From Mucilaginibacter_A sp050954285 (GTDB lineage: Bacteria; Bacteroidota; Bacteroidia; Sphingobacteriales; Sphingobacteriaceae), in assembly GCA_050954285.1 (NCBI GenBank), contig JBPBPL010000029.1:13727-77726 (forward strand): a stretch of 64,000 bases of DNA, written 5' to 3'. The notes beneath the pieces are model-generated. The model did no database searches. It saw only the letters and a list, made by a program, of their open reading frames with translations, and had not been told where the DNA came from. Made by a program: the position numbers and the translations under genes. Every line of letters starts with the position of its first letter. Within the stretch, counting starts at the first letter, position 1. Positions 58,999 through 64,000 of this stretch are shown piece by piece.

Positions 58999-59958
58999 AT
59001 GCCCAAATTTCATATCACTCATTTAACCAGTTATTTATATCAGGAACCAATCAACGATAGTGCTAACCAGATCATGCTTTATCCGATTGAAGACCAGCAC
59101 CAGGAAGTGATTGAACATCAGCTGAAAATAACAGACAACCCGCTGATTGAAACCTATAAAGATTATTATAACAACAAGGTTGGCTCGTTTACCAATCCCG
59201 GCGTGCATTCTGCATTGGTGATTGATTCTCAGCTTACCGTGATCACGTATCCGCAGTTGTTGCCCGAAGATTTTACCCCGCAAAAACAGCAATGGGATGA
59301 ACTGCAAAAGTTGCGTTACCAGTTGCCATACATTAATTTTCTGTTGCCGCAGCAATTTAAATCTTTATCAGACGTATTGCAGATTACCAGACAGGAAAAA
59401 TCGGAGGAGCAAACGCCGCTGCAACTGGCCAAAGCTTTAAGCAATTTTGTTTATCAAAATTTTGAGTACAAAGCAGGCGTTACAACGGTAGAAACCACGC
59501 TGGATGAGATTTGGGAACTAAAATCCGGCGTGTGTCAGGATTTTGCCCATTTGCTGCTCGTAATGCTGCGGCTGGTTAACATTCCGGCGCGCTATGTGAG
59601 CGGTTACATCTGCCCAAACAAAAACGGAATGCGCGGCGAAGGTGCAACCCATGCCTGGGTAGAAGCTTATATTCCGTTTTATGGCTGGCTTGGCCTCGAT
59701 CCAACCAATAATATTGTGGTGGAAGACAAGCATGTGCGCCTGGCTATAGGCCGTAATTTTTCGGATTGCAGTCCGGTAAAAGGAACTTATAAAGGCAATG
59801 CGCAGCACAACCTGGAAGTAAAAGTTACGGTTGGATATGAAAATGAAAATCACCAGATAAAAGAAGTACAATTGCCGCCTGTTCCGGTTTTTACACCTTT
59901 TAATGCTGAACCTCAAAACTCCTTTCGATTATTTATGGAACAGCAGCAACAGCAGTAA
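58999..59958 (+). CDS. transglutaminase-like cysteine peptidase family protein
   Basis: A 319-residue protein. The N-terminal transglutaminase N domain (TSYLYQEPINDSANQIMLYP) precedes the catalytic core: GVCQDFAHLLLVMLRLVNIPA with the Cys, then GATHAWVEAYIPFYGW with the His and GLDPTNN with the Asp, an intact triad. It closes the ATP-grasp/alpha-E cluster. The activity could be peptidase, amidase or cross-linking. A partial motif copy lies near the C-terminal end. Confidence 0.92.
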   Translation: MPKFHITHLTSYLYQEPINDSANQIMLYPIEDQHQEVIEHQLKITDNPLIETYKDYYNNKVGSFTNPGVHSALVIDSQLTVITYPQLLPEDFTPQKQQWDELQKLRYQLPYINFLLPQQFKSLSDVLQITRQEKSEEQTPLQLAKALSNFVYQNFEYKAGVTTVETTLDEIWELKSGVCQDFAHLLLVMLRLVNIPARYVSGYICPNKNGMRGEGATHAWVEAYIPFYGWLGLDPTNNIVVEDKHVRLAIGRNFSDCSPVKGTYKGNAQHNLEVKVTVGYENENHQIKEVQLPPVPVFTPFNAEPQNSFRLFMEQQQQQ

Positions 59959-59963
59959 ATAAA

Positions 59964-59990
59964 TTTTTAGGTGATAAAAGAAGTATGCCA
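59964..59990 (-). repeat. dispersed motif copy (TTC core)
   Basis: ATTTTTAGGT, GATAAAAGAAGTATG, between convergent genes. Confidence 0.88.
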
Positions 59991-60004
59991 TCCGCTCACT
60001 AATA

Positions 60005-61339
60005 CTACCTTTCAAAGCTCAACCTTTTGCCTGCTTTCTCGGTCTGGATTTTTCCATCTGCCCAAACCAGATTGCCGGAAACAATTGTGTGGGTGATCTT
60101 GGATTGAAATACTTGTCCTTCAAACGGGCTCCAGCCGCATTTATATAAAATATTTTCTTTGGAAACTTCCCAGGGCGAATTCAGATCCACCAAAACCAGA
60201 TCGGCCCAAAAGCCTTCGCGGATGAAGCCGCGTTTTTCTACCTGAAAACAGATGGCCGGATTGTGTGCCATTTTTTCAACCACCTGCTCCAGCGAAAGCT
60301 TTTGCTGATGCACCATTTCCAGCATCGCCGGCAAAGCATGCTGTACCAGCGGGCCGCCGGAAGGTGCTTGCAGATACGGCTTTTCTTTTTCTTCAAAAGT
60401 ATGCGGCGCGTGGTCTGTCGCGATCACATCAATCGTTCCATCCAAAACGGCCTGCAAAATGGCATCGCGGTCAGATGCTTTTTTAATAGCCGGATTCCAC
60501 TTGATCAAGTTTCCCTTTGTGGCATAATCATCTTCCGAAAACCACAAATGATGCACACAGGCTTCGGCAGTAATTTTTTTATCTGCTAAAAGAAGCACTG
60601 ATTTAAACAAGGGAATTTCTCTGGCGGTAGAAATATGGAGCACGTGCAAACGCGTTCCGTGCTTTTTGGCCAAAGCAACCGCCATAGACGACGACAGGTA
60701 ACAAGCTTCGGCACTTCGAATCCGGGGATGGGTACGAACCGAGATATTATCGCCTACCAGTTGTTTGTAATGATTGAGATTCTCTTTAATGGTGGCTTCA
60801 TCTTCGCAATGCGCGGCAATCAGCATCGGTGATTCATCAAACAAACGTTCCAGCGTTTTAGGGTTATCCACCAGCATATTTCCGGTGGATGATCCCATGA
60901 AAACCTTGACGCCACAAACGTTTTTTTGATCCGTTTGCAAAACTTCATGCAGGTTCTCGTTAGAAACTCCCATATAAAAAGAGTAGTTGGCCACGGATTT
61001 TTGAGCGGCCAGCTGATATTTGTCTTCCAGTAATTCCTGCGTCAGCGTATTTGGAACGGTATTAGGCATTTCCATAAACGAGGTAATGCCGCCAGCTACC
61101 GCGGCACGTGATTCGGAAGCCAGATCGCCTTTATAAGTCAGGCCCGGCTCGCGGAAATGCACCTGATCGTCAATACAACCCGGCAGCAAATGCAAGCCAG
61201 TGGCATTGATTTCCTGATCGGCAGAAATATTTAATGAAGGAGCAATTTGTTCGATAAATCCGTTTTTGATAAATACATCGGCAACAAAAATTCTGCCTTC
61301 GTTTACAATTGTTGCTGCTTTGATCAATATGGTGGCCAT
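60005..61339 (-). CDS. pyrC: dihydroorotase
   Basis: A 444-residue amidohydrolase. LLPGCIDDQVHFREPGLTYKGD has the HxR metal motif typical of dihydroorotase; MEMPNTVPNT binds substrate, SATD-type IATDHAPHTFEEK gives the catalytic Asp. It cyclises carbamoyl aspartate in pyrimidine synthesis. An allantoinase role is the alternative but the PNTVPN/VHFRE pattern favours PyrC. A motif copy is translated as LLLADKK (60575-60600). Confidence 0.9.
   Translation of the reverse strand: MATILIKAATIVNEGRIFVADVFIKNGFIEQIAPSLNISADQEINATGLHLLPGCIDDQVHFREPGLTYKGDLASESRAAVAGGITSFMEMPNTVPNTLTQELLEDKYQLAAQKSVANYSFYMGVSNENLHEVLQTDQKNVCGVKVFMGSSTGNMLVDNPKTLERLFDESPMLIAAHCEDEATIKENLNHYKQLVGDNISVRTHPRIRSAEACYLSSSMAVALAKKHGTRLHVLHISTAREIPLFKSVLLLADKKITAEACVHHLWFSEDDYATKGNLIKWNPAIKKASDRDAILQAVLDGTIDVIATDHAPHTFEEKEKPYLQAPSGGPLVQHALPAMLEMVHQQKLSLEQVVEKMAHNPAICFQVEKRGFIREGFWADLVLVDLNSPWEVSKENILYKCGWSPFEGQVFQSKITHTIVSGNLVWADGKIQTEKAGKRLSFER
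60575..60600 (-). repeat. dispersed motif copy (TTC core) in pyrC
   Basis: TTTTTTATCTGC, TAAAAGAAGCACTG, with GCAC for GCAT. Confidence 0.75.
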
Positions 61340-61470
61340 GCTTCAAATATATAGGCAGAAACGGAGAAAACAGTGGCTTCTGTATCACTCTAACAAAGAA
61401 AATACTGAAAGATTAAACCATCTCCGCTCCCATCAGTTCAAACGAAAACTAATCCTAAATTTGCCAACGA

Positions 61471-61494
61471 TTTTTACCCTATAAAAGAAGCATG
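61471..61494 (-). repeat. dispersed motif copy (TTC core) supplying a start codon
   Basis: TTTTTACCCTATAAAAGAAG then CATG; the ATG is the start codon of the lipoprotein gene at 61492. Confidence 0.88.
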
Positions 61495-62091
61495 AAAAAA
61501 TACGCCCTGTTACTCCTTTTACCTTTAACTTTTTTGCTGAGCCGCTGCGGTGTAAACAAGCAAGTACAACAAGCCAAGGCTTTGGGTAAGTGCCGTTTTG
61601 AACTGGTTTCTGCGGATAGCATTTACCTGGCTGGCATCAACATGAACCAATTTAAAGACAAGGAAAATATCAATCTGGGTAGTTTGCCGCGTTTGGCAAT
61701 GGGTTTTATCAGTAAAAGTATTCCGCTTGATGCACGCCTGACGCTAAGAATAACCAATCCAACCGCAGAAACGGCAGCCATTAACCAGTTTGAATACAAG
61801 ATTTTGTTGCGAGGCAGCGAAGTGTTTACCGGTTTTGTAAATCACCGCGTAGAAGTTGCGCCTGTTGGCGGAACAACGCGCGTACCGATCGTGATTAGCA
61901 CTAACGCTTACCATTTACTTACGGACGAGCAAACTCGGGGTGCTTTTGCTGATCTGGTGCAAAACCTGTCTGGCGCAAAGAATTCCACAAAAACAATTAT
62001 CACCATTAAAATAAGGCCAACTTTAGATCTGGGCAACAAGGAAATAAAATATCCGGGCTACATTACTTTTGAAAAGGAAATTGGCAGATAA
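61492..62091 (+). CDS. LEA14/WHy-like lipoprotein
   Basis: A 199-residue protein with a lipoprotein signal, LLPLTFLLSRC (Cys19). The mature beta-sandwich-like domain has LDARLTLRITNPTAETAAIN and VNHRVEVAPVGGTTRVPIVIS, a pattern of late-embryogenesis-abundant type 2/WHy domains. These occur in the bacterial periplasm, where they probably stabilise other proteins. A -7-like TAAATTTG lies at 61457-61464, and the start codon is part of a motif copy. No partner is seen. Confidence 0.75.
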   Translation: MKKYALLLLLPLTFLLSRCGVNKQVQQAKALGKCRFELVSADSIYLAGINMNQFKDKENINLGSLPRLAMGFISKSIPLDARLTLRITNPTAETAAINQFEYKILLRGSEVFTGFVNHRVEVAPVGGTTRVPIVISTNAYHLLTDEQTRGAFADLVQNLSGAKNSTKTIITIKIRPTLDLGNKEIKYPGYITFEKEIGR

Positions 62092-62142
62092 GTTCTCAAA
62101 ACGAAGCCAGGTATCAGAATAAAAGCATGGCGCGAATTATAA

Positions 62143-62167
62143 CATGCTTCTTTTATCGGCATAAAAT
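62143..62167 (+). repeat. dispersed motif copy (TTC core)
   Basis: CATGCTTCTTTTATCGGC, ATAAAAT, with a decayed inverted partner (ATAAAAGCATG) at 62119-62129. Confidence 0.88.
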
Positions 62168-62246
62168 TGAGGTAAACTTAGCCCTTTGGTCTTTTACTTT
62201 CCGACTCTAAACCTATCCGCCAAAACTTAAGCCGCAAAGAAAACCT

Positions 62247-62254
62247 TATCTTTG
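62247..62254 (+). promoter_or_regulatory. -7 box touching the helicase start
   Basis: TATCTTTG, a perfect match, 4 bases from the ATG at 62259. It also pairs with GCAAAG 16 bases upstream as CCGCAAAG/CTTTGCGG. Confidence 0.5.
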
Positions 62255-62258
62255 CGGT

Positions 62259-63593
62259 ATGCCTGTAACTTTTGAGGACTTAAATTTTAACCGGCAAATT
62301 CTAAGTGCCATTGCCGATGCAGGTTATACCGAACCTACGCCGATTCAGCAAAAAGCCATTCCGCCTATCATGAATGGTCAGGATGTGATGGGAATTGCCC
62401 AAACCGGAACCGGGAAAACCGCTGCCTACGTTTTGCCTTTGCTGATGAAACTGAAATATGCACAAGGCGATGCGCCACGTGCATTGATTATTTCTCCAAC
62501 GCGAGAACTGGCCATGCAGATTGAGGAAAACATCAAAGCTTATGCCGCCAATACCGATTTGCGGAGCATTGTTTTGTATGGCGGTTTGGGGCCGAAACCG
62601 CAGATTGAACAATTGCAAAAAGGCGTTGATATCATTGTTGCTTCTCCGGGCAGATTTCTGGATTTGTATATTGCTGGCCATATCGTAACTAAAACGTTGC
62701 AGGTTTTGGTTTTAGATGAAGCTGATAAAATGATGGATATGGGTTTTATGCCGCAGATCAACCGCATTTTGGAAGTGGTGCCGCGCAAACGGCAAAACCT
62801 GCTTTTCTCGGCTACAATGAGCGATAAAGTGCATCTTTTAGCAGGTAATTTTCTGGAGTTTCCAACCGTAATTGAAGTTACGCCGCAAGCAACACCCGCG
62901 CAAACAGTTTTGCAGAAGTTATTTTTTGTGCCGAACATGAAAACGAAAATCAACCTGCTGAAAAAACTGCTGGAAGACCCGGAAAACATTACTAAACTGA
63001 TTATTTTCTGCAAAACCAGGCAATCTGCAGAAGATGTTTTTAAATTTCTGGAACGCAAGTTGGGCCAAGATCAGGTTAAAGTTTTGCATGCCAATAAAGG
63101 CCAGAACACACGAATCAACTCGATTAATTCCTTCAAAAATGATGAAGTAAAAATACTGGTTGCCACCGATGTGGCTTCCCGCGGGATTGACGTGAGCGCT
63201 GTTAGCCACGTGATTAATTTTGATGTGCCGGTGGTGATTGAAGATTATGTGCACCGCATCGGCAGGACTGGCCGCGCCTTGCAATCTGGCGAAGCGATTA
63301 CTTTTTGTGCGCCGCAGGAAGAATATTATCTGAAAAAGATAGAAAAACTGATCCGTCAGAAGATAGAAATCCTGCCCATTCCAGAAGGTGTTTTTGTAGA
63401 AGAAACCGGTTACGACGAGCGGCAGGAACAGAACAAGGAAATTGATTTGCAGCTGCGTAAAGAGAACCCTGATTTTAAAGGTGCTTTTCATGAAAAGAAA
63501 TTGTCAAACCAGAAAAGCAATCTTCCAAAGAAAAAAGATGACCGTAAGTTTAAATCTCCAAAGGCATCCAGAGGCAAAAAATCAAGAAAATAA
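62259..63593 (+). CDS. DEAD-box ATP-dependent RNA helicase (RhlE type)
   Basis: A 444-residue protein with the full set of DEAD-box motifs: Q motif EPTPIQQKAIPPIM, Walker A AQTGTGKTAAY, PTRELAMQ, ASPGRFLDL, DEADKMMDMGF, SATMSDK, RGIDVSAVSHVINFD and HRIGRTGRA. The tail (KKKDDRKFKSPKASRGKKSRK) is basic, as in RhlE/CsdA types. It unwinds RNA, often in ribosome assembly or decay. It overlaps nothing and is followed 15 bases later by a small membrane protein. Confidence 0.95.
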   Translation: MPVTFEDLNFNRQILSAIADAGYTEPTPIQQKAIPPIMNGQDVMGIAQTGTGKTAAYVLPLLMKLKYAQGDAPRALIISPTRELAMQIEENIKAYAANTDLRSIVLYGGLGPKPQIEQLQKGVDIIVASPGRFLDLYIAGHIVTKTLQVLVLDEADKMMDMGFMPQINRILEVVPRKRQNLLFSATMSDKVHLLAGNFLEFPTVIEVTPQATPAQTVLQKLFFVPNMKTKINLLKKLLEDPENITKLIIFCKTRQSAEDVFKFLERKLGQDQVKVLHANKGQNTRINSINSFKNDEVKILVATDVASRGIDVSAVSHVINFDVPVVIEDYVHRIGRTGRALQSGEAITFCAPQEEYYLKKIEKLIRQKIEILPIPEGVFVEETGYDERQEQNKEIDLQLRKENPDFKGAFHEKKLSNQKSNLPKKKDDRKFKSPKASRGKKSRK

Positions 63594-63608
63594 TACTTCT
63601 TTTGCAGC

Positions 63609-63875
63609 ATGAAATTCAGGATCACACCACTCAACCTGGCAACGGCTGGATTTATCGTACTGGCAGCAGATATCTGGATTAATGGCGCTAAAATTTCCGG
63701 TGGCCAATACCAGCACTTCAGCAGTGCCATCAGCTGGATGTTTTTGCTGTTTGCCTTCGCGGTAGCATTTCTGGACATTACTTTTAGAAATTTATTCCCA
63801 GAAACCAAAAAACTATGGATTATCGAACTAAGTTTAATGGTACTAACAGCTGTAATGTATTTGTTAGTTAGCTGA
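63609..63875 (+). CDS. small membrane protein
   Basis: An 88-residue protein with three hydrophobic segments (LATAGFIVLAADIWI, AISWMFLLFAFAVAFLDI, IELSLMVLTAVMYLLVS). I recognise no family. It starts 15 bases after the helicase stop. A diverged motif (ATACTTCTTTTGC) lies across the gap at 63594-63606. Confidence 0.7.
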   Translation: MKFRITPLNLATAGFIVLAADIWINGAKISGGQYQHFSSAISWMFLLFAFAVAFLDITFRNLFPETKKLWIIELSLMVLTAVMYLLVS

Positions 63876-63944
63876 TTTTTAACAGATTATAATTGATTGC
63901 TCATTGCTGAAATTTACTACCGTTAACCCATACTTCTTCCTCAA

Positions 63945-64000
63945 ATGAAAAAAGCAGAAATAAAACTTACTATAGAACTGGATGACCAGAATGTTCCCGA
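63945..64000 (+). CDS. gldC: gliding motility protein GldC, 5' end only
   Basis: The visible 18 residues read MKKAEIKLTIELDDQNVP, like the GldC start with a short basic lead, an E-I strand and an LD-x-N-VPE turn. GldC is a small cytoplasmic component tied to Bacteroidota gliding/type IX genes. The rest is outside the window. The call rests on a short string and on the T9SS context, so it is tentative. Confidence 0.55.
   Translation, partial: MKKAEIKLTIELDDQNVP

Noticed and set aside
10..62168. Motif as a Chi, KOPS or other replication-polar element
   Set aside because: Copies occur about equally on both strands along 64 kb, with no bias that would indicate polarity.
10..62168. Motif as the Bacteroidota promoter element
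   Set aside because: It lacks TAnnTTTG, appears inside and after genes as often as before them, and real promoters with TTTG-N19-TAnnTTTG are found separately.
1..64000. CRISPR array, prophage, insertion sequence or rRNA operon
   Set aside because: No direct repeat-spacer pattern, no transposase, integrase or phage structural gene and no rRNA sequence were seen.

Overview
The window is a stretch of a Bacteroidota chromosome, most like Sphingobacteriaceae (Mucilaginibacter/Pedobacter type). This rests on a type IX secretion C-terminal domain, a GldC-like gene start at the right edge, Bacteroidota promoters of the form TTTG-N19-TAnnTTTG (perfect copy before rpsF), a Wzi-type capsule porin, an outer-membrane DUF5723-like protein and the rpsF-rpsR-rplI and rpmH-rnpA-yidD clusters. 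There is no prophage, insertion sequence, CRISPR array or rRNA; the only tRNA is tRNA-Phe(GAA).

Layout. 0-5.3 kb: 5' part of gatB, a fatty acid desaturase, a Met/His/Gly-rich secreted protein and alaS. 5.3-8.7 kb: a structured non-coding repeat, a MerR regulator coupled to a lipid kinase, and a metallophosphatase. 8.8-13 kb: a helix-hairpin-helix outer-membrane protein translationally coupled to comEC, a probable DNA-uptake pair. 13-24 kb: small secreted proteins, an MBL-fold hydrolase, an epimerase, DUF423-priA, two envelope proteins, and rpmH-rnpA-yidD-tsaB. 24-30 kb: ChaN-like protein, tRNA-Phe, a two-gene Fe-S oxidoreductase, mtgA, and the rplI/rpsR/rpsF operon. 30-34.8 kb: an AT-rich UbiA prenyltransferase/GT-C/HAD phosphatase cassette, a GH43 enzyme and a Uma2 protein. 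34.9-44.3 kb: housekeeping (dnaX, icd, manA, RluA-type synthase, panB, carA) with a DUF2231-Rieske fusion. 44.5-54.6 kb: accessory genes, including a T9SS-exported NHL protein, a J-KTSC protein, a frameshifted Mrr-like nuclease, a frameshifted wzi, an amidohydrolase and an exported Tpx. 55-64 kb: lipoprotein galM, the ATP-grasp/alpha-E/transglutaminase triad, dihydroorotase, a DEAD-box helicase and the start of gldC.

The most striking signal is not a gene. A short motif, 5'-ATRC(TTC or TGT)TTTTA followed after 4-6 bases by TAAAAT, occurs about 62 times in 64 kb, on both strands, between genes and in frame inside about 20 genes, sometimes as inverted pairs. Chance predicts well under one copy. 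Density, orientation, in-gene tolerance and terminator pairing resemble the DNA uptake sequences of Pasteurellaceae and Neisseriaceae, and the window also encodes ComEC with a coupled HhH outer-membrane partner. A self-reinforcing uptake signal in a Bacteroidota is the leading hypothesis; a REP-like element or a protein-binding site are the alternatives.
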